A stretch of 43,170 nucleotides of DNA from positions 1 through 43,170 of the forward strand of contig JAOZUO010000039.1 in the NCBI GenBank assembly GCA_029938605.1. The letters run 5' to 3'. Shown in pieces: positions 1 through 8,902 of this stretch. The notes under the pieces are model-generated. The model was not told where the DNA came from and ran no database searches. It was given only the letters and a program-made list of their open reading frames with translations. Made by a program: the position numbers and the translations under genes. The DNA is from Deltaproteobacteria bacterium (GTDB lineage Bacteria > Myxococcota_A > Polyangia > HGW-17 > JAJRWW01). Each line of letters begins with the position of its first letter. Position 1 is the first letter of the stretch.

Positions 1-33
1 CTGGGGCTGGGGCTGGGGCTAGGGCTGGGGCTG
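1..33. repeat. GGGGCT hexanucleotide microsatellite
   Basis: The window opens with a run of about five and a half CTGGGG hexamers with one interrupted unit (CTAGGG). It abuts the stop codon of the acyltransferase gene transcribed towards it. No coding or terminator role is visible. It belongs to a series of short tandem repeats found near gene ends throughout this window. The repeat may extend beyond the window edge. Confidence 0.85.
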
Positions 34-831
34 CTACGCGTGACCGCGCCCCTGCGTCCTGTCCGCTGACTTGTCGGGTAGGACCTCGGCGAAGGCGGCC
101 CGGGCGTCCGAGGCGAGGTCCTCGGGCCGGGAGTCCTGGACCTGTTGGGCGTCGAGTCCCCCTAGCCGCACCACCTCCATGGTCTGGGGGACGCAGGTGC
201 GAAACAAGAAGTGGCCGGGGACAAACACCCGTCCGGTGTTCCGAATCAGCACGTACTCGATGGGGGCGTTGAGCAGTCGTGCCAGCTTGAAGGCTCCGGT
301 CTTGAAGGGACCGACGGTGGTGTCCCGGCTGCGGGTGCCCTCTGGAAAGACGAACAGGATCCCGCCGCTGGCCAGGAGCTCGGTCACCCGCTCCACCCGA
401 CTCAGCATGCGCCCGGACCGGTCCGCCGTGGGGGCCATGAAGCCCGAGGCGTCGAGGATCCACCCGAACACCGGGACACGGAAGAAGACCGGCTTCACGA
501 TGGTCCCGTGGCGACGAAAGAGCGAGGAGAGCAGGATCGGGTCGAGGTAGGATTGGTGGTTGCAGATCACCACCGCCGAACGCAACCGGCGCACCTCGGG
601 GCTGACGCGTAGGCGAAGGGCCGGTGTCAGGATGCGCAGAAGCCCAAAGAACCCGGAGAAGAACACGAAGTTCAGCCACTGGGTGTGCGCCGCGCGTCGC
701 CAGGGGACCACCATGGCGACGAGGTACAGGGGGAGGAAGATGGTGGCAAATCCTCCGATGAAGTAGACCCAGAGCGCGACGGTGACCAGCAGATCCACCG
801 GGAGCGACACGAAGCGCGGCAGGTGTCTCAT
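34..831 (-). CDS. plsC: 1-acyl-sn-glycerol-3-phosphate acyltransferase family protein (PlsC-like)
   Basis: A 265-residue membrane-bound acyltransferase of the LPLAT/PlsC family. The catalytic HX4D box is seen as NHQSYLD (H92, D97) and the glycerophosphate-binding block as FPEGTRS (163-169). A hydrophobic N-terminal region (about 12-45) should anchor it in the inner membrane. The family transfers acyl groups from acyl-ACP or acyl-CoA to a lysophospholipid or similar acceptor. It is the last visible gene of a ten-gene operon, 4 nt after a ketosynthase, so its likely role here is to attach the specialised acyl chain made by the locus to a glycerol or other lipid head. That role is inference; a second general PlsC is equally possible by sequence alone. 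Confidence 0.88.
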   Translation of the reverse strand: MRHLPRFVSLPVDLLVTVALWVYFIGGFATIFLPLYLVAMVVPWRRAAHTQWLNFVFFSGFFGLLRILTPALRLRVSPEVRRLRSAVVICNHQSYLDPILLSSLFRRHGTIVKPVFFRVPVFGWILDASGFMAPTADRSGRMLSRVERVTELLASGGILFVFPEGTRSRDTTVGPFKTGAFKLARLLNAPIEYVLIRNTGRVFVPGHFLFRTCVPQTMEVVRLGGLDAQQVQDSRPEDLASDARAAFAEVLPDKSADRTQGRGHA

Positions 832-835
832 CTAC

Positions 836-2071
836 TCAATCGAACGCGCGGTACATCAGGCAGGTGTTGACTCCGCCGAAGGCGAAGTTCTGCACCGACA
901 CGGTCTTCACCTGCCGGTCGGTGGTCTGAAGGACGTGGTTGATCTCGGCGCAGCGGGGGTCCACCTCGTCGAGGTTCAACGACCGCGTCACCACGCCTCG
1001 CCGCATCATGTACAGCAGAAACACCGTCTCGATGGCGCCGCATGCGCCCATGGTGTGTCCGGTGTGTCCCTTGAGGGCGACCACGGGGACCTCGCTGCCA
1101 TAGACCGCGTGAATGGCTCGTGCCTCCACCACGTCGCCGATGGGGGTCGCTGTAGCGTGCGCGCTGATCAGGTCCACCTCGTGGGGAGCCAACTGCGCAT
1201 CCTTCAAGGCCAGCCCCAGTGTGCGTTGGACCCCATCGGCGTTGGGGAGGATGAGGTCGCCTCCATTGTTCGAGCAACCAAATCCGATGACCTCAGCGAG
1301 GATCGTCGCCCCCCGGCGTTTGGCGTGCTCCAGCTCCTCGAGCACCAGCGCCGCGGCGCCCTCCCCGACCACCAGACCATCGCGATCCACGTCGAAGGGT
1401 CGGGGGGTCTTGCTGGGGGAGTCATTGAACCGGGTGGAGCAGGCCAGCAGGTTGTCGAACACGGCCACGGTGGTGGTGTCGTACTCGTCGGCGCCACCGC
1501 AGATCATCGCCTCCTGTCGGCCGAACCGGATGGATTCGTATCCATACCCGATGGACTGGGCGCTCGTGGTGCAAGCCGTGCCCGACGAGATCACCCGCCC
1601 CGTAATGCCGAACAGTCGGGTGATGTTCACGGCGGTGGTGTGCACCATGGATCGGAGGTAGTCCGTGGCGCCGATGCGACGCAGGCGCGAAGCGTCTCCC
1701 TGGAAGAAGACCCGGTAGATGTCGCGTTGCACCGTGGGGCTGCCGTGGGTGGAGCCGAAGGCCACGCCGATGTCACCGGAACCGAGCTGTGCTTCGGTGA
1801 GCCCCGACTGCGCGATGGCCTCGGTGGCCACCTGGCCGGCGTAGAAGGCCACGGGCCCCATGGTCTTGCGGGAGCGCCGCGGGAAGTCGTACTCGATGTC
1901 CTCTTCCACCGTACCGAAAACGTCGCAGTTCAGGCGGTCGGTCAGCAGGTCGTCGGTCTTCATGGGACGGACGCCTGATACGCCGTTGATCAGGTTTTCC
2001 ATGATCTGCGGCTCGGTGCGGCCGATGGGCGTGATGGAGGACGCTCCAGTGATGACTACGCGACGGTTCAT
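836..2071 (-). CDS. Beta-ketoacyl-ACP synthase, aryl-polyene-like FabF family
   Basis: A 411-residue thiolase-fold ketosynthase that extends an acyl-ACP by decarboxylative condensation. The nucleophile is C167 in SSGTACTTS, with H305 (SAHATATP) and H339 (GHTGH) completing the Cys-His-His triad; K334 is also present, so it looks active. The KTMGPVAFYAGQ segment, the SMVHTTAVNI segment and the C-terminal NFAFGGVNTCL block resemble my recollection of the ketosynthases of aryl polyene clusters more than housekeeping FabF. It lies between an ACP gene (15 nt upstream) and plsC (4 nt downstream), so it is part of the specialised lipid operon. Exact substrate unknown. Confidence 0.92.
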   Translation of the reverse strand: MNRRVVITGASSITPIGRTEPQIMENLINGVSGVRPMKTDDLLTDRLNCDVFGTVEEDIEYDFPRRSRKTMGPVAFYAGQVATEAIAQSGLTEAQLGSGDIGVAFGSTHGSPTVQRDIYRVFFQGDASRLRRIGATDYLRSMVHTTAVNITRLFGITGRVISSGTACTTSAQSIGYGYESIRFGRQEAMICGGADEYDTTTVAVFDNLLACSTRFNDSPSKTPRPFDVDRDGLVVGEGAAALVLEELEHAKRRGATILAEVIGFGCSNNGGDLILPNADGVQRTLGLALKDAQLAPHEVDLISAHATATPIGDVVEARAIHAVYGSEVPVVALKGHTGHTMGACGAIETVFLLYMMRRGVVTRSLNLDEVDPRCAEINHVLQTTDRQVKTVSVQNFAFGGVNTCLMYRAFD

Positions 2072-2086
2072 GAGCTCTGTTGGACT

Positions 2087-2335
2087 TCAGCCTTTTTGCA
2101 TCAGCAGAATGTAGTTTTCGATGTCCCGGAGAGTGCGAATCTCCATAGCCTGCTTTCTCTCCTCGTGGGTGAGCTCTCGCTCGAGCTGCTCCTCCACTTC
2201 GGCGAGCAGCTCGATGGCGTCGATGCTGTCGAAATCGTACCCATCCCGCAAATCTTCATCCAACCCCGGATCCTTGATCTCGAACAGCCGCTCCAGCATC
2301 TCAACCAGCATCTCGTGTACGGCTTCTGGGGTCAT
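2087..2335 (-). CDS. Acyl carrier protein
   Basis: An 82-residue acidic four-helix carrier protein. The phosphopantetheine attachment serine is S37 in DFDSIDAIEL. The start at 2335 is chosen because an AAAGGA Shine-Dalgarno sequence lies about 6 nt upstream; a longer in-frame reading adds 16 basic residues that do not look like ACP. It sits between the MaoC-like dehydratase and a ketosynthase, so it is a dedicated carrier for chain assembly, one of three in this locus. Confidence 0.93.
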   Translation of the reverse strand: MTPEAVHEMLVEMLERLFEIKDPGLDEDLRDGYDFDSIDAIELLAEVEEQLERELTHEERKQAMEIRTLRDIENYILLMQKG

Positions 2336-2409
2336 GGACGTCCTTTGCCTTTGCCTGTTCAACGATCTGGCAGGATGCGTCAAAACGACGTCAGATGCAA
2401 GGTTGAGCC

Positions 2410-3345
2410 TCAGGACTGGACCTTGTAGCGCCCGGTGATGTAGATCGTGCCCGTATGGCGCTCCAGGAGGCGGACGTTGTTATCGCGGATCTGGCAGACC
2501 GCCGTGGAGGGGAGAGGTACGGGCGCTCGGAACCGTACCCGTAAGCGACGCAGGCTCTCGAAGCGTCCCCCGCCCAGGTGGCGCACCAGGGCGTGGGCCA
2601 TGGAGGCCTTGACGCAAAATCCGTGCGCAATGGGACGCTCGAGTCCGAACAAGCGGCTGGTCATGGAGTGTAGATGGATCGGGTTCAGGTCGCCGGTGAG
2701 ACACCCGTATCGCCAGCCGAGATCTGGGGCGAAGGGGATGTGCCCGATGGTCTCCCAGCCCGGGTCCGTCACGTTCCCGCGCATTGGCTCTGGGGCAGGG
2801 GCCAACTTGGTGGACGTACCGGCCAGCAGCATGGTGCGCATCTGGGTGTATAGGGTCCCGTCCACCGATGAGTCGCAGGCGATGGAGATGATGGACCGCC
2901 CCGCGTCCCGGTGGATCCGATCCACGTAGACCTTGGAGCGCACCTGATCATTCTCGCCCGGGGCGTGGTGTACGATGAGATCGTTTTGTACGTGGAGGAT
3001 CCCGAATAGGCTCAGAGACAGCTCCTTCGAGGAGATCAGATCGAGGTAGGGCGCCAGGCTCCAGGTCAAAAAATACAGCGGAGGCAGCCCTTCGGACGCT
3101 GAGTCGAGGAGGTCACTGGCGTCGGTCAGATTGAGATAGGTGGCCAGATCGGCTCGCTGGTCGGGTCGGGAGTGACTCCGCCGCACGCTCACATCGGAGG
3201 CCTTGACGGGCTCGGCGGTGGGCGCGCCGCGCACCGATAGCCAGGCGGAGGTTGCCAAGGCACGGCCCAGGGGCAGTGCGTTCCAGACCAGCCCGGTGTA
3301 GCCTGGGAGGAGGTGTTGCAGTGCCGTCCGGATCGTCATCGTCAT
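2410..3345 (-). CDS. MaoC-like hot-dog dehydratase/hydratase
   Basis: A 311-residue protein of the MaoC/R-specific enoyl hydratase type. The signature hydratase block reads YGCLTGDLNPIH with the catalytic pair D219 and H224, followed by RPIAHGF. The length fits a double hot-dog fold with a degenerate N-terminal half. In a carrier-protein pathway it would dehydrate 3-hydroxyacyl intermediates to enoyl or polyene chains. The ATG start at 3345 overlaps the stop of the upstream thioesterase by 4 nt (ATGA), which argues against the longer open frame. It is followed after 74 nt by an ACP gene. Substrate not determinable. Confidence 0.88.
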   Translation of the reverse strand: MTMTIRTALQHLLPGYTGLVWNALPLGRALATSAWLSVRGAPTAEPVKASDVSVRRSHSRPDQRADLATYLNLTDASDLLDSASEGLPPLYFLTWSLAPYLDLISSKELSLSLFGILHVQNDLIVHHAPGENDQVRSKVYVDRIHRDAGRSIISIACDSSVDGTLYTQMRTMLLAGTSTKLAPAPEPMRGNVTDPGWETIGHIPFAPDLGWRYGCLTGDLNPIHLHSMTSRLFGLERPIAHGFCVKASMAHALVRHLGGGRFESLRRLRVRFRAPVPLPSTAVCQIRDNNVRLLERHTGTIYITGRYKVQS

Positions 3346-3818
3346 CGGGGAAAGGTTTTCCAGGCGTTGACGGTGACCGGATCCACGGCCACGGGCACGC
3401 CCCGTTCGTTGGCGGCGCAGTGCTGCGTGAAGCCGGTGCAGATGCGCTCGCCGCCTTCGACGTGGGAGATGACGTATTCGAACTTCACCCGTACTTTCTC
3501 CAGCTCCGTGGGGCGGGTGTGGATCCACATCTCGTCGTCGTAGGCCAGGGGGTGAAAGTACCGGAGGCCGAGCTCGACGATGGGGTAGACGTAGCCCGAG
3601 GCCTCCACCTCGGCGTAGGGATACCCCAGGTCCCGCATGACCGAGGCGCGGCCCTGCTCGAAGTAGCGAAAGTAGTTGGCGTGGTACACCACACCGGAGC
3701 GATCCGTGTCCGCGTAGAGCACGCGGTGGCGTACCCGGTGGTAGACGTGGCCGGACGTACGGTCCCGAACGAATCGGTCGTCGCTGTGGGGTTCAGGATC
3801 GAAGGGTGCGGGCTGCAT
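3342..3818 (-). CDS. YbgC-like 4-hydroxybenzoyl-CoA thioesterase family protein
   Basis: A 158-residue single hot-dog thioesterase. The family motif is visible as YADTDRSGVVYHANY, with D39 at the position of the YbgC/4HBT catalytic aspartate. Such enzymes hydrolyse acyl-CoA or acyl-ACP thioesters. The start at 3818 follows the preceding ketosynthase stop by one nucleotide and has a GGGAG ribosome site about 5 nt upstream; the stop overlaps the dehydratase start. It probably releases or edits acyl chains in this pathway. The hydrolytic role is family knowledge; the ACP substrate is inference from context. Confidence 0.88.
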   Translation of the reverse strand: MQPAPFDPEPHSDDRFVRDRTSGHVYHRVRHRVLYADTDRSGVVYHANYFRYFEQGRASVMRDLGYPYAEVEASGYVYPIVELGLRYFHPLAYDDEMWIHTRPTELEKVRVKFEYVISHVEGGERICTGFTQHCAANERGVPVAVDPVTVNAWKTFPR

Positions 3819-3819
3819 G

Positions 3820-5085
3820 TCAGACTCCCGTAAAGACGATACAACAGTTTGTTCCCCCGAAGCCAAACGCGTTGGAGAGGGCGTGCTCCACGGTGCACCC
3901 TCGTGCCTCGTTGGGGACGACGTCGAGGTCGGCGAACATCGGATCCGGCAGGTGGTTCACGGTGGGCAGAAGCCGTTGCTGCCGTATGGATTCGATGGTG
4001 AGGGCCGCCTCGATGGCTGCCGAAGCCCCCAGGGAGTGCCCCAGTTGGGACTTGTTCGCCGAGATGGGGATCTGGGGCAGCGCCTTGCCGAACACTTCCC
4101 GCAGGCATGCCGCCTCGGCCTCGTCCCCCCGTCGAGTGGAGGTGCCGTGGGCGTTGACGAAGCTGATGTCGGTGGGCTGAAGCTCGGCGTCGTCCAGCGC
4201 CATACGCATGGCTCGCACGATGGTCTCGGGGTTGGGCTTGGTGAAGTGATACGCGTCGGAGGTCCAGCCCACGCCGGCGATCTCCGCCAGCGGGCGGAGA
4301 CCATGGGCGCGCACCGCGTCTTCGGCCGCCAGCACGATCACGCCGGCGCCCTCGGCCAGCACGAAGCCGCGCCGATCCACGGAGAAGGAGCGAGACGCCT
4401 GGGTTGGATCCTTCGCGGCGCGGTCGTCGGGCCGGATCTTGATGGTGGCGTTCATGTTGGCGAAGCCATGTACGATCTCGGGAACGATGGGCATGTCTGC
4501 CCCGCCGGCCAGGACGAAGTCCACATCGCCGCGGCTGATCAACCTGGCTCCGATCCCCATGGCGTAGTTCCCCGAGGCGCAAGCGCCTTGCGGAGAGACG
4601 CTCGGCCCGGTGAAGCCGCACAGGATGCCCGCCTTGCCGCCGGGGAGGTTCCCGCAGAGGTTTGGAAGCAGGTAGGGGCTGATGCGGTTGGCCCGTCCGT
4701 CCAGCAGTTCCAATGTCGCTGCTCGCTGGGAGTCGGCGCCGTTCAAGGCCGAGCCGATCATACAGGCTGTGCGCGGCCCGGTGATTTTGTCCATGACTAC
4801 AGAGGCGTGGGCCAGCGCGTCCCGACATACCATCATGGTCAGATGCACGAACTGCGCGTTCCAGTTGTGGGTGTCCTTCGCGGTGGCAAAGTCCAGGGAC
4901 TCCGGGTCCCAGTCCGGGATCTCGCCCACCACATCGCACTCGGTCTCTACCCGGCACCGGGTGATTTTCCCAAAGCCCGCCTCACCGGCTACGGCGCGGT
5001 TCCAGGTGGTCTCCAGGTTCCCTCCCAGGGAGGTCGCCGCGGCGGCCCCGACTACGTACACTCTGCGGTTTTGCGGTGCTCTCAT
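3820..5085 (-). CDS. Beta-ketoacyl-ACP synthase (FabF family)
   Basis: A 421-residue condensing enzyme with an intact triad: C169 (QGACASGN), H313 (NAHGTST) and H350 (NKSQLGHS). The C-terminal glycine-rich block AFGFGGTNCC is typical of KAS II enzymes. It is closely related in length and layout to the next gene upstream (5098-6363), and the two may have arisen by tandem duplication. Twelve nt separate them. Both belong to the minus-strand operon together with radical SAM and carrier genes, which makes a housekeeping role unlikely. Which chain length or intermediate each prefers cannot be read from the sequence. Confidence 0.93.
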   Translation of the reverse strand: MRAPQNRRVYVVGAAAATSLGGNLETTWNRAVAGEAGFGKITRCRVETECDVVGEIPDWDPESLDFATAKDTHNWNAQFVHLTMMVCRDALAHASVVMDKITGPRTACMIGSALNGADSQRAATLELLDGRANRISPYLLPNLCGNLPGGKAGILCGFTGPSVSPQGACASGNYAMGIGARLISRGDVDFVLAGGADMPIVPEIVHGFANMNATIKIRPDDRAAKDPTQASRSFSVDRRGFVLAEGAGVIVLAAEDAVRAHGLRPLAEIAGVGWTSDAYHFTKPNPETIVRAMRMALDDAELQPTDISFVNAHGTSTRRGDEAEAACLREVFGKALPQIPISANKSQLGHSLGASAAIEAALTIESIRQQRLLPTVNHLPDPMFADLDVVPNEARGCTVEHALSNAFGFGGTNCCIVFTGV

Positions 5086-5097
5086 GGTTGGGTGGGT

Positions 5098-6363
5098 TTA
5101 TGTCAGTCTCCGGAACACGACACAAGCGTTACACCCCCCGAAGCCGAAGGCGTTCTTGAGCACGAGCTCCTGAGACAGGGTGTGGGTGGACGATGACACG
5201 TTGTCTAACCCCAGCTTGGGGTCCGGGTCGTAGTTGAGGGTGGGTAGGAGCAAGCCCCGGCTCATGGACTCGATGGCCAACACAGACTCGATGGCGCTCG
5301 AGGCGCCCATGGCGTGACCGATGAGTGACTTGTTGGCGGTCATGGGGGCAAGGGGTGTGTCGCCGAAGACGTCTCGGAGCGCCTCCACCTCCACCGCGTC
5401 GCCCACGCGCGTGGATGCGGCGTGGGCGTTGATGGAGTGGACGTCGGCGGGGGAGACTCCCGCGTGGGCGATGGCTTCGGCCATGGCCCGAGCGATCTGG
5501 GGCCGGTGGGGAGCGACGAAGTGGTGGGCGTCCGCCGTCGTCGCCCAGCCCGCCAGCTCTGTTTGGTACGCCAGGCCGTGGGCGTCGGCGAATTCGCGGG
5601 TCGCGAGAATCACCGCCGCGGCGCCCTCCGAGACCACGAAGCCCCGTCGGTGGGCTGAGAAGGGCCGGCTCGCCGTGGCCGGCTCCTCGTGGGGATCGGA
5701 GTCCCGGCGTTGGTAGGCACCCTGCATGGTGGCGAAGCCGCCGACGATGGGTTCCACCAGGGGAAAGTCCACGGCGCCGCAGATGGCAACGTCCGCCTTG
5801 CCCGTGGCCAGGAACATCGCGCCGATGATCATCGACGTTGTGCCCGTGGCGCAGGCGTTGATGGTGGTGACGATGGGGCCCGTGGCGCCGGTGAGCATGG
5901 AGAGCTTCCCGGTGACCATGTTGATACAGGAGTTCGCGTTGGCGAAGGGGTGCGGCAGTCGCTCGTCGGCGATCCAGCGACGGTCCGCGGCGATGACGGC
6001 GTCGAGCCCGCCGATGGCCGTGCTGAAGGTGAGCGCCACGCGCGAGGCGTTGTCCGAGGTGATCTCGACTCCGGAGCGTCGCAGCGCCCGATGCACTACC
6101 AGCATGGCGTGGGAGAACACCGGCGAGGTCCAGTGGGCCAGCGCGCGCCGCGATAAAAAGTCGTAGGGCGCGGGGTCGAAGTCCGGGACCTGGCCCGCGA
6201 TTCGCACCGGAAACGATGGCGTCAGGTCGAACCGTGTGAGGGGGACGATCCCCGACTCTCCGGCGGCCGCGCGGTCCCACTGGGCGTCCAGATCCGTGCC
6301 CAGGGGAGAGACCGCGTCGTAGCCGAGGATCACCGGGGAGGTTGGGGTCGGGGTCGAGCGCAT
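5098..6363 (-). CDS. Beta-ketoacyl-ACP synthase (FabF family), second tandem copy
   Basis: A 421-residue ketosynthase with C171 (NACATGTTS), H314 (NAHAASTRVGD) and H350 (NKSLIGHAMG). The usual GT of the NAHGTST box is replaced by AA, a modest deviation that leaves the histidine. The C-terminal NAFGFGGCNAC block is intact. It follows a radical SAM gene after 19 nt and precedes its paralogue by 12 nt. With the ketosynthases at 836 and 3820 it gives this operon three separate condensing enzymes, more than needed for a simple fatty acid cycle, suggesting division of labour such as initiation, elongation and branching. Confidence 0.92.
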   Translation of the reverse strand: MRSTPTPTSPVILGYDAVSPLGTDLDAQWDRAAAGESGIVPLTRFDLTPSFPVRIAGQVPDFDPAPYDFLSRRALAHWTSPVFSHAMLVVHRALRRSGVEITSDNASRVALTFSTAIGGLDAVIAADRRWIADERLPHPFANANSCINMVTGKLSMLTGATGPIVTTINACATGTTSMIIGAMFLATGKADVAICGAVDFPLVEPIVGGFATMQGAYQRRDSDPHEEPATASRPFSAHRRGFVVSEGAAAVILATREFADAHGLAYQTELAGWATTADAHHFVAPHRPQIARAMAEAIAHAGVSPADVHSINAHAASTRVGDAVEVEALRDVFGDTPLAPMTANKSLIGHAMGASSAIESVLAIESMSRGLLLPTLNYDPDPKLGLDNVSSSTHTLSQELVLKNAFGFGGCNACVVFRRLT

Positions 6364-6382
6364 TGTTGCGTGGTGCTCCGGT

Positions 6383-7381
6383 CTACCAGGGCAAAAACTG
6401 GTAGAGCTTGGCGAACATCTCGTAGACTTCGATCCAGTTCTGCAGGTCCTTGGTGCTCCGTATGTGCGCGCGTTTGTTCACCATGATCCAGCTCATGTGC
6501 GCTGCGCCATCTTTGCAGGTGGAGCAGTCACGTGTGGCCGAGGTGCAACAACGGTGTTTGGACTTGAGGTCGGCGGCCCAACGGTTGAAGCGGATCAACC
6601 GCTTCGGGCGCGGATCCCGGGTGTCGAGCCCCTCGGTCACTGACGGGCACTCGGACCAGCCGAAGGTGCGCCCCAGCATTTTCCCGGTGGTGAGGACCTC
6701 GTGGTAGTAGTGGCTCGAAATGACGACCTCGGGGTACCGATCGAGCATGTCGTCCATCTCGCCGCGCACCTGCACCAGCAGCTCGTCGGTCCACCCGAAA
6801 CCCGGGGCGTCTTCGTCGTTGGACAGAAGCTGCATGTGCACTTTCAGTCCGGCGTCTCCGATGCGCTGGATGATGGGTTCGATTTTGCCGAGCTGTTGGG
6901 GCGTAATCGTAAACAGGAAGTAGGTGTACGGGTCGTCGCGATAGTTGGCCAAAGAGCGCGTGAACACGTCCTTGCCGCGGAGGCGTTTTTCGGTCTCGCT
7001 GTCTCCCCACAGGGAGATGCCGACCATCATGTCCGGAAAGCGATCCCGGGGGACCCGGATCAGCCCGTTGGTGGCGCAGTAGGTGGGTATGCGTTGATAG
7101 AACGCGTCCACCCGTTCGAGGTGGAGCGTGGGCTCTCCGCCCACCAGGATCGCCAGGTTGACTCCGCGCTCCTTCTCCCTGTCGACGAACGCCTCCCAGG
7201 CCGCGGGATCGGGCTCCTCTTCGGCCACCAGATGCTCTCCGGACGAGAAGAAGAAGCAGCCGGTGCAGCGGAGGTTGCACTTGGTGGTTACGTCGTAGAT
7301 CGAAGAGCGGATGTTGAGCTGGGAGATGTGTTGGTACCGTTGGTACCAGGCCTCATCGAGGAGTGAGCTGACCGTAATCAT
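6383..7381 (-). CDS. Radical SAM protein with C-terminal cysteine cluster
   Basis: A 332-residue radical SAM enzyme. The [4Fe-4S]-SAM motif CX3CX2C is CNLRCTGC (C35, C39, C42), preceded by the IYDVTTK strand, and a GGEPTL segment marks the SAM-binding GGE motif. Near the C terminus lies a second group of cysteines (CC-x6-C-x2-C), which could ligate an auxiliary cluster. The start at 7381 has AAGGA 5 nt upstream; a longer frame overlapping the upstream gene is less likely. It is paralogous to the gene at 7416-8561. Position between an ACP-radical SAM pair and ketosynthases suggests radical chemistry on an acyl chain or carrier-bound intermediate. The reaction is unknown. Confidence 0.87.
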   Translation of the reverse strand: MITVSSLLDEAWYQRYQHISQLNIRSSIYDVTTKCNLRCTGCFFFSSGEHLVAEEEPDPAAWEAFVDREKERGVNLAILVGGEPTLHLERVDAFYQRIPTYCATNGLIRVPRDRFPDMMVGISLWGDSETEKRLRGKDVFTRSLANYRDDPYTYFLFTITPQQLGKIEPIIQRIGDAGLKVHMQLLSNDEDAPGFGWTDELLVQVRGEMDDMLDRYPEVVISSHYYHEVLTTGKMLGRTFGWSECPSVTEGLDTRDPRPKRLIRFNRWAADLKSKHRCCTSATRDCSTCKDGAAHMSWIMVNKRAHIRSTKDLQNWIEVYEMFAKLYQFLPW

Positions 7382-7415
7382 GAATTCCTTGTCCGGTGTC
7401 GCGGCTTTGAGCCGG

Positions 7416-8561
7416 CTATTGCGCTTCGAGACGGTGGTGTCTGGGGGCCGGTGGTGGGTCAACTTGCCCGACCTCCAGGGTGGACCCCTTGGGGTAGTCC
7501 ATCACCCAGACCGCGAGGTACGTGTCCACATAGTCGAGCCAAGCCCGGAACCGTGCGGGATCCGTGGCGTGGCGCTGGAGGCGAGCGGTGATCACGGCCG
7601 AGCCGGCCGCGTAGTGACGACAGTCGTCGCAGTCGGTGTCCGGCACACAGCAGGCCGCGTCCCGGTCCCACTCCATATTGGCGCGAACCTGACGGAAGGT
7701 CCGGCCCAACCCGATGAGCTGGGACGGGTTTCGTCGCGGGTAGGTGCAGCCGAATAGATCGTGCAGCCCGCGCGTGTGCGTGTGCGCCACGGCGTTGTAG
7801 GGGGTGAAGAGCACCTTCTGGGGATGCGCTCGGATGAGATCGCACATGGCCTGGCGTGTTTCATTGAGGGACGCGGGCGTATGGCGGAGGTCCCCGGTGT
7901 ATCCCACGGGCGCCGAAAACATGTTGAAGGTGACCTCGCATCCGTTGTCCACCAGGCGCCGGACGGTGGCTTCGGCCTGGTCCACGTTGTGGCGCGTGAA
8001 GGTGTAGACGAACACCGCTCGCCGATCTCCTGCCCAGATGTCCATCTGCTTGTCCAGCAGGTTCGCAGCCCCACGTACGCGTTCACTCGTAGCGTCATCA
8101 CCCCACACCGAGATGTGGATGCGGTACCCGACGGATTTGGAGATGGGCATGGTGCCGTTGGTGGCGATGGCGCCCAGGGGGATCACCCCATGGCAGGCCT
8201 TGATCACCTCCGGGTTCAGCGCCGGCTCGGCGCCGGCGAGCACCACATAGGTGATTCCGCGCGCCTTCTCGGCGGTCATCAACTCCGTCCAGGCGGCCGG
8301 GTCACGACACTCGGAGACAAACTGCTTTTCCCCCTCGTAGTAGTAGCAGCCGTCGCAACGCAGATTGCAGCGCGTGGCTACATCATAGGTGGACTCACGC
8401 AAGAAGAAGTATCGGCGCACCTTCTCCCACCGCTCCCGAACCGTGGGGTCGGCCAGCAGGTCGGAGAAGCGCCAGTGGCGGTCACCATCAGAGGTCCCCC
8501 CGTCCCGAGCCGCGGGTGTGGGCTCTGGGTCGATGGGATTGGCACTGGGGTCACTCGACAT
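7416..8561 (-). CDS. Radical SAM protein, paralogue of the downstream gene
   Basis: A 381-residue radical SAM enzyme with CNLRCDGC (C65, C69, C72) after a TYDVATR strand, followed by an aromatic YYY patch. A C-terminal group CC-x6-C-x2-C (within AACCVPDTDCDDC) matches that of its neighbour. The first 55 residues are a Pro/Asp/Gly-rich extension before the barrel. A LAGAEPAL segment replaces the usual GGEP motif, so the first glycines are altered. It follows an ACP gene by 21 nt. No strong ribosome site precedes the ATG at 8561, so the N terminus is less certain. Function in acyl chain modification is inferred from context. Confidence 0.86.
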   Translation of the reverse strand: MSSDPSANPIDPEPTPAARDGGTSDGDRHWRFSDLLADPTVRERWEKVRRYFFLRESTYDVATRCNLRCDGCYYYEGEKQFVSECRDPAAWTELMTAEKARGITYVVLAGAEPALNPEVIKACHGVIPLGAIATNGTMPISKSVGYRIHISVWGDDATSERVRGAANLLDKQMDIWAGDRRAVFVYTFTRHNVDQAEATVRRLVDNGCEVTFNMFSAPVGYTGDLRHTPASLNETRQAMCDLIRAHPQKVLFTPYNAVAHTHTRGLHDLFGCTYPRRNPSQLIGLGRTFRQVRANMEWDRDAACCVPDTDCDDCRHYAAGSAVITARLQRHATDPARFRAWLDYVDTYLAVWVMDYPKGSTLEVGQVDPPPAPRHHRLEAQ

Positions 8562-8582
8562 GGGTTGTCGACAGGGAGCCGA

Positions 8583-8864
8583 TCAGGCGGTCCGGCGTTT
8601 CAGGACGTAAGAGGCGATGGAGCGTACGGTCTTGAGCTCGGGGTAGTCCTCTTCGTAGATTGTGATCTCGTACTCGTCTTGGAGTACGAGCACAACGGCG
8701 GTGAGATCCATGCTGTCGATGCCCAATTCGTCGATCAAATCCAGATCCGCGTCGAAGGTCGACGGCGTAACATCGTCGAGCTTCAACTCATCGATGATGA
8801 TCTCGGAAACCCGCTGGGCAGTTTCGTCCAACAGGGCCTCGGGTGTGGTACTTTCTGCAATCAT
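8583..8864 (-). CDS. Acyl carrier protein, first gene of the minus-strand operon
   Basis: A 93-residue ACP with the prosthetic-group serine S51 in ELGIDSMDLTAV. The start at 8864 (MIAESTT) is preferred over an upstream ATG at 8930, because the extra 22 residues are not ACP-like and would consume the leader containing the palindrome at 8903-8917. It is the first gene after the promoter at 8955-8983, and its product could be the carrier on which the two radical SAM enzymes directly downstream act. Confidence 0.92.
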   Translation of the reverse strand: MIAESTTPEALLDETAQRVSEIIIDELKLDDVTPSTFDADLDLIDELGIDSMDLTAVVLVLQDEYEITIYEEDYPELKTVRSIASYVLKRRTA

Positions 8865-8902
8865 GGAGTATTCCGAGTTTCGATTCGTAGTGTATGGTTC
8901 GT

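Noticed and set aside
7382..7462. Longer N terminus for the radical SAM gene at 6383
   Set aside because: It would overlap the upstream gene by 47 bases, while ATG 7381 has a good AAGGA ribosome site.
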